Part shown: piece by piece, positions 8,506 to 16,565 of the stretch
Position numbering within the stretch: the first letter of the stretch is position 1
Layout: the number at the start of each line of letters is the position of its first letter
Notes under the pieces: generated by a model
Told to the model about the DNA's origin: nothing
Databases searched by the model: none
The model's input: only the letters and a program-made list of their open reading frames with translations
Position numbers and translations under genes: made by a program
Source of the DNA: CAYJBH01 sp964370825
Lineage (GTDB): Bacteria; Bacillota; Clostridia; Oscillospirales; Ruminococcaceae
NCBI GenBank assembly: GCA_964370825.1
Contig: CAYJKY010000041.1
Coordinates: 1-26,037 of the forward strand
Direction of reading: 5' to 3'
DNA: 26,037 nt

Positions 8506-9774
8506 ATGATAACCGCTATTGTTGGAACAAACTGGGGTGACGAAGGTAAGGGAAGAATGGTAGATCTTCTCTCGAGTGATTATGATATCATATGTCGATA
8601 TCAAGGTGGAAATAATGCAGGACACACCGTTATAAACGAGCGTGGTAAATTCATCTTAAACCTCTTGCCGTCCGGCATTTTGCGTGACACAACCGTCAAT
8701 GTTATGGGTAATGGAATGGTTGTTGATGTAGAACATCTTTGCAACGAGATAAAATCACTTACCGATAACGGAATAAAAATAACACCTGAAAATCTTAAAA
8801 TCAGCAATAGGGCAACCATCTGTATGCCATACCATGTGCTGCAGGACTGCCTCGAGGAGGATAGATTGCAGGATAAGAAATTCGGTTCGACAAGGCGTGG
8901 TATCGCACCGGTATATGCAGACAAATTTTTGAAAAAAACCCTGCGTTTTTCTGACCTTTTCGATGAGGTAACACTTAAAGAAAAAATCATCGACATCGTT
9001 GACTGGAAAAACATTATGCTAAGTGGTTATGATACAAAGCCGCTTAATCCGGATGATGTTTTTGAGCAGCTAATGCAAAGTGCAAAGCAGCTTATTCCTT
9101 TTGTCACCGATGTGACAGTTTATCTGATGCAGGCGATTAAAGAAAACAAAAATATAATGTTCGAGGCACAGCTTGGAGCCCTTCGTGACATCGATTTTGG
9201 TATATACCCTTACACTTCTTCGTCCTCTACAATTGCGGCATATGCTCCTATAGGTGCAGGTATTCCCGGCGCTAAACTGGATGCGACAATAGGCATTATG
9301 AAAGCGTATTCCAGCTGTGTAGGGGAAGGTCCGTTTACGGCAGAGCTGTTTGGCAAAGAGGCGGAGGAACTGCGCGGTGTAGGAAGTGAATTCGGTGCCG
9401 CTACAGGCAGACCACGCCGTGTAGGCGGTTTTGATGTTGTAGCATCACGCTATGGTGTGCAGATGCAGGGCGCAACACAGATAGCGTTAACCAAGCTTGA
9501 TATACTAAGCTATCTCGAAAAAATACCGGTATGCGTAGCATACGAAGTAGACGGAGAGATCATCAACGATTTCCCAACAGGTGATGCACTTGTAAAAGCA
9601 AAGCCTGTGTATGAATATATGGAAGGTTTCGGATGTGATATATCGGCATGCAGAACACTTGAAGATCTGCCAAAATCGGCGGTGGATTACATTCGATATA
9701 TTGAAAAAAAGATGGATTGCCCTATTAAGTATGTTTCGGTAGGCCCCGACCGAGAGAGCTATATAACACTTTGA
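8506..9774 (+). CDS. purA: Adenylosuccinate synthetase
   Basis: PurA condenses IMP with aspartate using GTP, the first step of AMP synthesis. The 422-residue length is normal. The GTP-binding loop NWGDEGKGRMVDLL is near residue 9, with the catalytic Asp inside GDEGKG. The following QGGNNAGHTV motif contains the conserved catalytic His. RRGIAPVYADK and the C-terminal KLDIL (guanine specificity) are also present. Ribosome-binding site AAAGGA precedes the ATG. The gene sits 16 bases before glnA. PurA consumes aspartate nitrogen, so its place among ammonia-assimilation genes fits a nitrogen-supply regulon, although purA usually lies elsewhere. Confidence 0.96.
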   Translation: MITAIVGTNWGDEGKGRMVDLLSSDYDIICRYQGGNNAGHTVINERGKFILNLLPSGILRDTTVNVMGNGMVVDVEHLCNEIKSLTDNGIKITPENLKISNRATICMPYHVLQDCLEEDRLQDKKFGSTRRGIAPVYADKFLKKTLRFSDLFDEVTLKEKIIDIVDWKNIMLSGYDTKPLNPDDVFEQLMQSAKQLIPFVTDVTVYLMQAIKENKNIMFEAQLGALRDIDFGIYPYTSSSSTIAAYAPIGAGIPGAKLDATIGIMKAYSSCVGEGPFTAELFGKEAEELRGVGSEFGAATGRPRRVGGFDVVASRYGVQMQGATQIALTKLDILSYLEKIPVCVAYEVDGEIINDFPTGDALVKAKPVYEYMEGFGCDISACRTLEDLPKSAVDYIRYIEKKMDCPIKYVSVGPDRESYITL

Positions 9775-9790
9775 TTTAAGGAGCGTTTAA

Positions 9791-11041
9791 ATGAACAGTA
9801 CCATTAAAGATGTATTAGAGTTTATAAATGAAAATGATGTAAAATTTATTCGTCTTGGATTTTGTGACCCTTTTGGGATGCACAAAAACATTTCAATTAT
9901 GGCTAACGAGCTTGCTGATGCCTTTAAAAACGGTGTTGTTCTTAAGGACAGTGCAATAAAATGTTTTGATGCCGGACAGCCTTTGCTTTATCCGGACCCA
10001 ACGACCTTAACCGTTCTGCCGTGGCGACCGGGCCCGGGTAGGGTGGTGCGTTTTTACTGTTATATTAAGGATGTAAATGAAAATGCTTGTTTCGCCGACA
10101 GTCGGCTGATACTAAAAAATGTTTTACAGGATTTTGAGTCTCGGGGGCTTCGTTGTAAAATAGGCACAGATTGTGAGTTTTATCTTTTTAAAAACGACGA
10201 AAATGGTGAGCCTACCTACAATACGCTTGATTTTGGCGGGTATTGTGATATTGCTCCGCTTGACAAGGGCGAAAATATCCGACGTGAAATATGCCTAAAT
10301 CTTGAGGAAATGGGCTTGCAACCAATGGTTTCACATCACGAAAAAGGTCCGGGGCAGAATGAAATTGATTTTAAGTACAGCGATGCATTAAATGCCGCAG
10401 ATAATTTTTTAACCTTTAAGTCGGTTGTAAAGGCAATTTCGGCAAGAAACGGACTGTATGCATCTTTTATGCCAAAACCATTAAAGGATGAGGCGGGAAG
10501 CGGACTTAGATTGAACATTTCTATTACAGGAACAGTAAAAGATGATTTCATCAATCAGGCGAACAGTTTTGTTGCGGGAATAATAAAAAAATCTGTACAG
10601 ATAACTATGTTTTTAAATCCCACCGTAAACTCGTATGATAGGCTGGACACCCATGGAATACCTTCGGTTGCCGGTCATGAAGATAGCGGTGCAAACCCAT
10701 TTGTAAGAATTGTGGAAAAAAACAGCGATAAGATGTTGATAGAGCTACGCTCTCCGGATTGCACCATCAACCCATATCTTGCATTTGCGCTCGTTTTATC
10801 GGCTGGGTTATACGGAATACAAAACAGGCTTGCTTTAACAGATGTTAAAGGCGAAAGTGCACTACCACAATCTTTACAGGAAGCCGCAGAGTTGGGACGA
10901 AAATCGACATTTGTTAAAAGCATTGTAGGCGAAAAACTTTTAGACGCTATAGCCCATGAAAAAAGCCTGCAGTATAAAAACTACAACGATGCAAAGGATA
11001 AGGACGGCTACATCGCCAAAAAATATTTTAGCCTGTATTAA
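9791..11041 (+). CDS. glnA: Glutamine synthetase type I family protein with altered metal site
   Basis: A 416-residue member of the short clostridial type I glutamine synthetase family (glutamate + NH3 + ATP to glutamine). Family motifs present: the beta-grasp N-terminus; GTDCEFYLF (Glu129); SHHEKGPGQNEIDF with both substrate-site glutamates; FMPKP; NPTVNSYDRL; and the C-terminal IELRSPD segment. Two positions differ from the usual active site. Asp127 stands where most enzymes have Glu. The normal GSGMHxN/GSGLHxN motif reads GSGLRLN, so Arg240 replaces the histidine that binds the second metal ion in Salmonella GlnA (His269). The usual NRS stretch before the FVRI arginine is also altered (GANPFVRI). 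It may be weakly active or act as a sensor or regulator; glnN downstream supplies another glutamine synthetase. ATG at 9791 follows AAGGAG. The ANTAR gene follows closely. Confidence 0.88.
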   Translation: MNSTIKDVLEFINENDVKFIRLGFCDPFGMHKNISIMANELADAFKNGVVLKDSAIKCFDAGQPLLYPDPTTLTVLPWRPGPGRVVRFYCYIKDVNENACFADSRLILKNVLQDFESRGLRCKIGTDCEFYLFKNDENGEPTYNTLDFGGYCDIAPLDKGENIRREICLNLEEMGLQPMVSHHEKGPGQNEIDFKYSDALNAADNFLTFKSVVKAISARNGLYASFMPKPLKDEAGSGLRLNISITGTVKDDFINQANSFVAGIIKKSVQITMFLNPTVNSYDRLDTHGIPSVAGHEDSGANPFVRIVEKNSDKMLIELRSPDCTINPYLAFALVLSAGLYGIQNRLALTDVKGESALPQSLQEAAELGRKSTFVKSIVGEKLLDAIAHEKSLQYKNYNDAKDKDGYIAKKYFSLY

Positions 11042-11065
11042 AATTATTGTTATAAGATTTCGTGA

Positions 11066-11080
11066 GGAGGTGAGGGTATC
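11066..11080 (+). promoter_or_regulatory. Ribosome-binding site that points to an ATC start for the ANTAR gene
   Basis: GGAGGTGA at 11066-11073 is one of the strongest Shine-Dalgarno matches in the window. The only in-frame codon at normal spacing is ATC at 11078-11080. No ATG, GTG or TTG occurs in frame between the upstream stop at 11063 and the ATG at 11117, which is 46 bases from this site and has only AAGGG-like bases directly before it. Confidence 0.6.
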
Positions 11081-11650
11081 GAAAGCGCACTAATAGTTTC
11101 TGCAACGGGTAAGGGTATGGAGTTTTTATCCGGAATTTTAAAAGAATTTATGGTGGAGAGAATTGTTACCACCTCAACAGGGCAGCAGACAAGGCGCATC
11201 ATTTCGGAACAGGATTTTGATTTGGTAATAATAAACTCACCACTAAAGGATGAGTCAGGCGAAAATCTATCACGCTATATTATATCGAGGGAGGCAAGTC
11301 AGGTTATCCTCATCGTTAAAAGTGATTACTACGAAGAGGTGTCAAGCCTTGTAGAGAATGACGGTGTTATAACGGTTGCAAAACCCATAAACAAAAATAT
11401 GCTATGGTTTTCTTTAAAACTTTCCAAGGCCGCACATGGTAGAATGAAGAAAATTCATAAAGAAAATGTGAAGCTGATTGAAAGGATAGAGGATATAAAA
11501 ATCGTTTCAAGAGCGAAAAGTGTACTGATATCCTATCTCAACATGACAGAGGAGGATGCTCACAAGCACATAGAACGCGAAGCGATGGACGGCAGAGTTA
11601 CAAGACGGTCGGTCGCAGAAGGAATATTAAGGATGTATGATAACAAATGA
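11078..11650 (+). CDS. ANTAR-domain RNA-binding antiterminator with pseudo-receiver (NitR/NasT-like)
   Basis: A response-regulator-like protein whose output domain binds RNA and prevents transcription termination. From ATC at 11078 it has 190 residues, the usual family length; starting at the ATG at 11117 (177 residues) would remove the first strand of the receiver fold (ESALIVSAT). Residues 1-110 are receiver-like, but the phospho-acceptor position in DLVIINSPL is Asn53 and the acidic pair after strand 1 is absent; the conserved Lys102 remains. Residues about 115-135 form a short coiled coil, and 128-187 the ANTAR domain with typical RAKSVLI, NMTEEDAHKHIEREAM and RRSVAEGIL segments. Related ANTAR proteins sit beside glnA in other clostridia. 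Its likely targets are the hexaloop hairpins at 2384, 15368 and 19684. The gene lies inside the regulated operon and overlaps dapF by ATGA. Confidence 0.87.
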   Translation: MESALIVSATGKGMEFLSGILKEFMVERIVTTSTGQQTRRIISEQDFDLVIINSPLKDESGENLSRYIISREASQVILIVKSDYYEEVSSLVENDGVITVAKPINKNMLWFSLKLSKAAHGRMKKIHKENVKLIERIEDIKIVSRAKSVLISYLNMTEEDAHKHIEREAMDGRVTRRSVAEGILRMYDNK

Positions 11651-12516
11651 AAATAGAATTTACTAAGATGCACGGATGTGGAAACGATTATATATATATT
11701 AACTGCTTTGATGGTACAGCTACCGACGGACAATCGTTAAAGTCGCCTGAAGTACTATCACAGGTACTGTCCGATAGGCATTTTGGCATAGGTGGTGACG
11801 GGGTTGTTTTAATTATGCAATCTGCAGTTGCCGATGCCAAAATGAGGATGTTTAATCTCGATGGCAGTGAGGGTAAAATGTGTGGCAACGCAATTCGTTG
11901 TGTTGCAAAATATCTATACGATAACAAAATTATCGTTAAAAATCTGCTTAGCATAGAAACATTGTCCGGTATAAAAAAACTACAGCTTTTCACCGAGAAT
12001 GAGATGGTTAGCTCTGTTAAGGTGGATATGGGCGAAGCGGAGCTTACACCAAAACTAATCCCTGTTAAATATGATGGGCAAAAGATGGTAAACAAGCCGA
12101 TAACGGTTGCCGAAAAAACCTACAATGTAACATGTGTTTCCATGGGCAATCCCCATGCGGTTATATTTGATTGGAAAGAGAATGTTTTGCTAAATGATCT
12201 GGATATAAAGGCTATAGGATCAGAAATAGAGGTGAGCGAATATTTTCCCGACAAGGTAAACGTTGAATTTGCAAAGGTGCTGACGAAAAATCGTATAAAA
12301 ATGCGGGTGTGGGAACGTGGTAGCGGTGAGACCTTAGCCTGTGGTACCGGTGCATGTGCAGTCGTTGTTGCGGCGGTCGAAAATGGGTACTGTGAAAAAA
12401 ACACCGATGTGACGGTAGAATTACTCGGTGGAGAACTTATTATAAATTACACCAATGATACGGTTTACATGACCGGCGGGTGCGTAAAAGTCTTTGATGG
12501 GGTTGTAGAGGTATGA
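11647..12516 (+). CDS. dapF: Diaminopimelate epimerase
   Basis: DapF interconverts LL- and meso-diaminopimelate for lysine and peptidoglycan synthesis. The 289-residue length is slightly above average. The two catalytic cysteines are Cys79 (MCGNAIRC) and Cys232 (ACGTGACA); the RERGSGET-like segment (WERGSGETLACGTG) is intact, as is the N-terminal MHGCGNDY motif. The start ATG overlaps the ANTAR stop (ATGA) and its own stop overlaps the pyrG start in the same way, so translation of the three genes is probably coupled. It pairs with dapL two genes later. Confidence 0.96.
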   Translation: MKIEFTKMHGCGNDYIYINCFDGTATDGQSLKSPEVLSQVLSDRHFGIGGDGVVLIMQSAVADAKMRMFNLDGSEGKMCGNAIRCVAKYLYDNKIIVKNLLSIETLSGIKKLQLFTENEMVSSVKVDMGEAELTPKLIPVKYDGQKMVNKPITVAEKTYNVTCVSMGNPHAVIFDWKENVLLNDLDIKAIGSEIEVSEYFPDKVNVEFAKVLTKNRIKMRVWERGSGETLACGTGACAVVVAAVENGYCEKNTDVTVELLGGELIINYTNDTVYMTGGCVKVFDGVVEV

Positions 12517-14114
12517 CAAAATATATATTTGTGACCGGTGGCGTGGTATCAGGTCTTGGCAAAGGTATTACCGCCGCCAGCCTTGGCAGGCTTTTAAAGC
12601 AACGTGGGTTAAAGGTGTCGGCACAAAAATTAGATCCATACATGAATGTTGATCCGGGAACTATGAGCCCGCTACAGCATGGTGAGGTTTATGTAACCGA
12701 TGATGGGGCGGAGGCCGACCTTGACCTTGGGCACTATGAGAGATTTATAGATGAAAGCCTCTCGAAACTTTCAAACCTAACGTCGGGAAAGGTCTATTTT
12801 AATGTGTTAAACCGTGAGAGACAGGGCGGATATCTCGGTGAGACTGTGCAGGTTATCCCACATATAACAGGTGAGATAAAACAGTTTATATACGATGGTG
12901 CAACCCTCTCGAAAGCGGATGTTTTGATAACCGAAATCGGCGGTACAACGGGTGATATTGAGTGTCAACCGTTTTTAGAAGCTATTCGGCAGATATCGTT
13001 AGAGGTGGGCTCAGGAAACTGTCTTTTTATCCATGTTACCCTTGTGCCATATCTAAAAGGCGGCGGTGAGCATAAGTCAAAGCCTACACAGCATTCCGTC
13101 AAGGAACTGCGCTCGATAGGCATCAATCCGAATATAATTGTTGCACGTGCAGATGAACCTATAAATCGTTCTATTCTCGACAAAATTTCTATGTTTTGTA
13201 ATGTTAAACCGGACTGTGTAATAGAGAATTTAACATTGCCCTATCTTTATGAAGCTCCGATAATGCTACATGAGCAGGGGTTAGACGAGGTTGTATGCCG
13301 TGAATTGGAAATCGACTGCAACGACTGTGACCTCACCGAGTGGAGCGAGCTGGTAAATCGAATTAAAGCACCGAAGAAAAAGATAGAAATAGCCATTGTT
13401 GGCAAGTATACCGAACTACAGGATGCATATCTTTCTATTGTAGAATCATTGCAACACTCAGGATTTTATAGTGGTATTAAGGTTGAAATAAAATGGGTAG
13501 ACAGCGAGAAGGTAACCGCAGATAATGTTGCAGATCTTTTAGCCGATGTTGCCGGAATAATAGTTCCCGGAGGTTTTGGAGATAGAGGTATAGAGGGCAA
13601 AATCGAGACCTGTCGCTATGCAAGGCAAAACAATATACCATTTCTTGGAATTTGCCTCGGTATGCAGGTTTCGGTTATAGAGTTTGCCCGCAATGCATGC
13701 AACCTAAAAGGTGCAAACTCCCACGAGTTTGACGATAAAACACAGCATCCCGTCGTACATATTATGGAACATCAGAAAAACATAAGCGATAAGGGTGGCA
13801 CAATGAGACTTGGAGCTTTTCCATGCATTGCCCAAAAAGGTAGCTTGTTAAACAAGCTGTATGATGCTGAAAATATATCGGAGCGCCACCGTCACCGCTA
13901 TGAATTTAACAATGACTACCGCAAAATAATGCAGGAAAATGGACTTGTAATAAGTGGGTTATCACCGGACAGCACCCTTGTTGAGGCGGTGGAAATACCG
14001 GCGAATGATTTTTTTGTTGCGGTGCAGTTTCACCCCGAGTTTAAAAGCAGGCCCAACAAACCGCATCCACTGTTTTTAGGATTGGTTAAGGTTGCAAGCG
14101 AAAGGAGTAAATAA
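12513..14114 (+). CDS. pyrG: CTP synthase
   Basis: PyrG makes CTP from UTP, ATP and glutamine, the last step of pyrimidine nucleotide synthesis. The 533-residue protein has the amidoligase domain at residues 1 to about 270 (P-loop VVSGLGKGITAASLGR, MNVDPGTMSPLQHGEV, ITEIGGTTGDIE) and a class I glutaminase domain from about 290, with catalytic Cys381 (GICLGMQ), His507 and Glu509 (FHPE). All key residues are present. The start overlaps dapF by ATGA; the gene ends two bases before dapL, and the dapL ribosome-binding site (AAAGGAG) lies inside its last codons. It consumes glutamine, which fits the nitrogen theme of the operon. Confidence 0.97.
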   Translation: MTKYIFVTGGVVSGLGKGITAASLGRLLKQRGLKVSAQKLDPYMNVDPGTMSPLQHGEVYVTDDGAEADLDLGHYERFIDESLSKLSNLTSGKVYFNVLNRERQGGYLGETVQVIPHITGEIKQFIYDGATLSKADVLITEIGGTTGDIECQPFLEAIRQISLEVGSGNCLFIHVTLVPYLKGGGEHKSKPTQHSVKELRSIGINPNIIVARADEPINRSILDKISMFCNVKPDCVIENLTLPYLYEAPIMLHEQGLDEVVCRELEIDCNDCDLTEWSELVNRIKAPKKKIEIAIVGKYTELQDAYLSIVESLQHSGFYSGIKVEIKWVDSEKVTADNVADLLADVAGIIVPGGFGDRGIEGKIETCRYARQNNIPFLGICLGMQVSVIEFARNACNLKGANSHEFDDKTQHPVVHIMEHQKNISDKGGTMRLGAFPCIAQKGSLLNKLYDAENISERHRHRYEFNNDYRKIMQENGLVISGLSPDSTLVEAVEIPANDFFVAVQFHPEFKSRPNKPHPLFLGLVKVASERSK

Positions 14115-14116
14115 TA

Positions 14117-15298
14117 ATGAAAGTCAATAAAAATTACCTAAACTTACAGGAAAGTTATCTTTTTTCTACCATTGCTAAAAAGGTGAATGAGTATAGAACA
14201 GCAAACCCCAATAGCGAGATAATCCGCCTTGGTATAGGCGATGTAACCCTGCCACTTGCACCTGCTGTTGTTGAGGCGATGAATAAAGCTGTTGCCGAAA
14301 TGGGCGACGGCGCAACCTTTAAAGGGTATGGCGAGGAACAGGGATATGAATTTTTAAGAGTTGCGGTAGCTGATTACTACAAAAAAAAGGATGTGTTGCT
14401 TGCAACAGACGAGATATTTATCAGTGATGGAGCTAAAAGTGACCTTGGAAATATCCTTGATGTTTTTAGTGCTGATAATTCGGTGTTAATCCCAAACCCC
14501 GTATATCCGGTGTATGTGGACACAAACATTATGGACAACCGTGAAATTATATACATGGATGGTAATAACGAAAATAGCTTTTTGCCGATGCCACAGGAGG
14601 GTGTAAAAGCCGACATCATCTATCTTTGCTCACCCAATAATCCTACCGGTGCAGTTTATAATAAACAGCAGCTAAAGAGCTGGGTGGATTATGCTATTGA
14701 CAACGATGCGGTGATTCTGTTTGACAGTGCGTATGAAGCGTTTATTACCGATAAATCTTTGCCAAGCAGCATTTATCAGATAGAGGGTGCAAAAAGGTGT
14801 TCTATAGAGTTTTGCTCGCTCTCCAAAACCGCCGGTTTTACCGGAACTCGCTGCGGATATACCGTAGTGCCTAAAGATTTGAGGTGTGACAATGCAAGCC
14901 TAAATTCATTGTGGTTGCGCCGGCAGACTACAAAGTTTAATGGTGTACCCTACATTGTTCAACGTGGTGCCGAGGCCGTGTTTAGCGCCGAGGGAAATGC
15001 ACAGATTATGGAGAATATTAAATACTATCTCGAAAATGCAAAAATAATTACCGAGGCGTTATCTGCGAAGGGAATACAGTTTACAGGTGGCGTAAACTCC
15101 CCATATATCTGGCTCAAATGCCCGGATGGTATGACCTCGTGGGATTACTTTGATTATCTGCTCAACGAGTACAATATTGTTGGAACACCGGGAAGTGGTT
15201 TTGGCTCTGCAGGTGAGGGGTATTTCAGGCTAACAGCATTTGGAGATAGGAATAATATAATAACAGCAGTAAAAAGAATTACCGAAAACAAACTATAA
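14117..15298 (+). CDS. dapL: LL-diaminopimelate aminotransferase
   Basis: A PLP-dependent fold-type I aminotransferase of 393 residues that converts tetrahydrodipicolinate and glutamate directly to LL-diaminopimelate, bypassing the acylated intermediates. Visible motifs: IRLGIGDVTLPLAP near the N-terminus, SPNNPTGAVY, and the PLP lysine Lys237 in SLSKTAGFTGTRCGY. The match to the DapL family is clear along the whole length. It uses glutamate as amino donor, and its product is the substrate of DapF in the same operon. No terminator lies between its stop and the next promoter at 15328, so transcripts that read past dapL meet the attenuator at 15376. Confidence 0.94.
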   Translation: MKVNKNYLNLQESYLFSTIAKKVNEYRTANPNSEIIRLGIGDVTLPLAPAVVEAMNKAVAEMGDGATFKGYGEEQGYEFLRVAVADYYKKKDVLLATDEIFISDGAKSDLGNILDVFSADNSVLIPNPVYPVYVDTNIMDNREIIYMDGNNENSFLPMPQEGVKADIIYLCSPNNPTGAVYNKQQLKSWVDYAIDNDAVILFDSAYEAFITDKSLPSSIYQIEGAKRCSIEFCSLSKTAGFTGTRCGYTVVPKDLRCDNASLNSLWLRRQTTKFNGVPYIVQRGAEAVFSAEGNAQIMENIKYYLENAKIITEALSAKGIQFTGGVNSPYIWLKCPDGMTSWDYFDYLLNEYNIVGTPGSGFGSAGEGYFRLTAFGDRNNIITAVKRITENKL

Positions 15299-15327
15299 TT
15301 TTTTAATAAAAGATTTTAAAAAAAGTA

Positions 15328-15356
15328 TTGACAGGGAAGTTTTTATGTGATATACT
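15328..15356 (+). promoter_or_regulatory. Promoter of the ammonia-capture operon
   Basis: A consensus TTGACA at 15328-15333 and TATACT at 15351-15356, spaced by 17 bases, with TGA just before the -10. Transcription would start near 15363, only a few bases before the hexaloop hairpin. Confidence 0.82.
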
Positions 15357-15367
15357 GCATAGCATAG

Positions 15368-15383
15368 ACAGCAAAGACGCTGT
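15368..15383 (+). promoter_or_regulatory. Candidate ANTAR-binding antiterminator hairpin, second operon leader
   Basis: ACAGC (15368-15372) pairs perfectly with GCTGT (15379-15383) around the hexaloop AAAGAC (15373-15378), with A at loop position 1 and G at position 4. The loop's 3' half and the GCTGT strand are also the 5' arm of the terminator at 15376-15404, so only one structure can form. The promoter leaves no room for a second hairpin upstream. Confidence 0.7.
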
Positions 15384-15411
15384 GGGATTTGATCCCGCAG
15401 TGTCTTTTTTT
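15376..15411 (+). terminator. Leader terminator (attenuator) before the amidotransferase-asnA-glnN operon
   Basis: A 13-bp stem from 15376-15388 to 15392-15404 (with G-T wobbles), loop TTG, followed by seven T at 15405-15411. It lies between promoter and first gene, so it must be conditional. It also serves as the only visible terminator for transcripts coming from dapL. Confidence 0.87.
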
Positions 15412-15440
15412 GTTATTAAACCAACAGAAAGGAATAGCTT

Positions 15441-16550
15441 ATGAAATACTGCTCAAGATGTACTATGCCGGATACAAGACCGGGGATTACCTTTGATAAT
15501 AACGGAGTATGCTCCGCATGTAACCATTATGATAATCGCAAAAATGTTGATTGGGATAAACGTTATAAAGAGTTAGAAGCTCTATGTGATAAGTATCGAG
15601 GATGCAACGGTCCGGGAGGGTATGACTGTGCGATTGCAGTTTCCGGTGGTAAGGACAGCCACTTTCAGGTTTACATGCTAAAAGAGGTTATGGGAATGAA
15701 CCCGATACTCTTTACGGTGGAGGACAATTTCCCGATGACCGATGCGGGTGTTCATAACCTTAAAAACCTAAGCGAAACATTTGGTTGTACACTCATCAGC
15801 TGTAAGCCTAACATAAAAATCCAAAAAGTTCTGATGCGCAAATTTTTTGAACAGTATGGTAAACCAACATGGTATGTAGACAGGCTGATTTACACCTTCC
15901 CACTGCACATGGCACTAAAGTTTAACGTGCCGATGCTGTGCTACGGTGAGAATGTAAGCTACGAGTATGGCGGTGCCTCCGACGAGGAAACATATTCGGC
16001 AAAGGCACAGATAAACAACGGCGTTGCGGTTGGCATTGACACCGCCGAACTTATAGGCGACGGTGTTACCGAAAAGGATTTGAGCCTTACCATTGCCCCA
16101 ACTGCCGAACAGCTGGATACACTTGATCCGTTTTACCTCTCCTACTTCCTACCATGGGACAGCTTTAGAAACTACCATTTTGCAAAGAGTAGAGGTTTTC
16201 ACGATCTTACCCACGAGTGGGACAGGCAACACCATGTTGAGATGTTTGATCAGATTGACAGCCGAGCATACCTCATTCACAGCTGGATGAAATACCCGAA
16301 ATTCGGACATGCCGCTGCTACCGATTACACCGCACGAAGCATCAGATACGGACTTATGACACGAGAGGAAGCAATCAAGCTTATAAAAGAACGTGATGGA
16401 AACATCGACCCACTTTGTGTAAGAGATTTTTGTGAATTTTGCGGCTACTCCGAGGCTGAGTTTAATGCTATCGTGGATAAATTCTACAACTCCGAAATTT
16501 TCTATAAAAACGACAGACTGCGATGGACACTTAAAGAACCTATTAAATAA
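15441..16550 (+). CDS. PP-loop ATPase of the N-acetyl sugar amidotransferase family (WbpG/PseA-like)
   Basis: A 369-residue protein related to WbpG/PseA/WbuX amidotransferases, which adenylate a sugar acetamido group and replace oxygen with nitrogen to form acetamidino sugars in surface polysaccharide or flagellin glycan synthesis. It has an N-terminal zinc-ribbon-like set (Cys4, Cys7, Cys24, Cys27), the ATP pyrophosphatase PP-loop SGGKDS at residues 68-73, and a C-terminal Cys cluster (CVRDFCEFCGY). Known relatives work with HisH/HisF-like partners that deliver ammonia. No such partner and no sugar-biosynthesis gene is present here; instead it is the first gene of an operon of ammonia-dependent ligases. 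It may use free ammonia on a different substrate. The family is clear; the substrate is unknown. Start has AAAGGA upstream. Confidence 0.82.
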   Translation: MKYCSRCTMPDTRPGITFDNNGVCSACNHYDNRKNVDWDKRYKELEALCDKYRGCNGPGGYDCAIAVSGGKDSHFQVYMLKEVMGMNPILFTVEDNFPMTDAGVHNLKNLSETFGCTLISCKPNIKIQKVLMRKFFEQYGKPTWYVDRLIYTFPLHMALKFNVPMLCYGENVSYEYGGASDEETYSAKAQINNGVAVGIDTAELIGDGVTEKDLSLTIAPTAEQLDTLDPFYLSYFLPWDSFRNYHFAKSRGFHDLTHEWDRQHHVEMFDQIDSRAYLIHSWMKYPKFGHAAATDYTARSIRYGLMTREEAIKLIKERDGNIDPLCVRDFCEFCGYSEAEFNAIVDKFYNSEIFYKNDRLRWTLKEPIK

Positions 16551-16565
16551 GAAAGGATAGAAACC

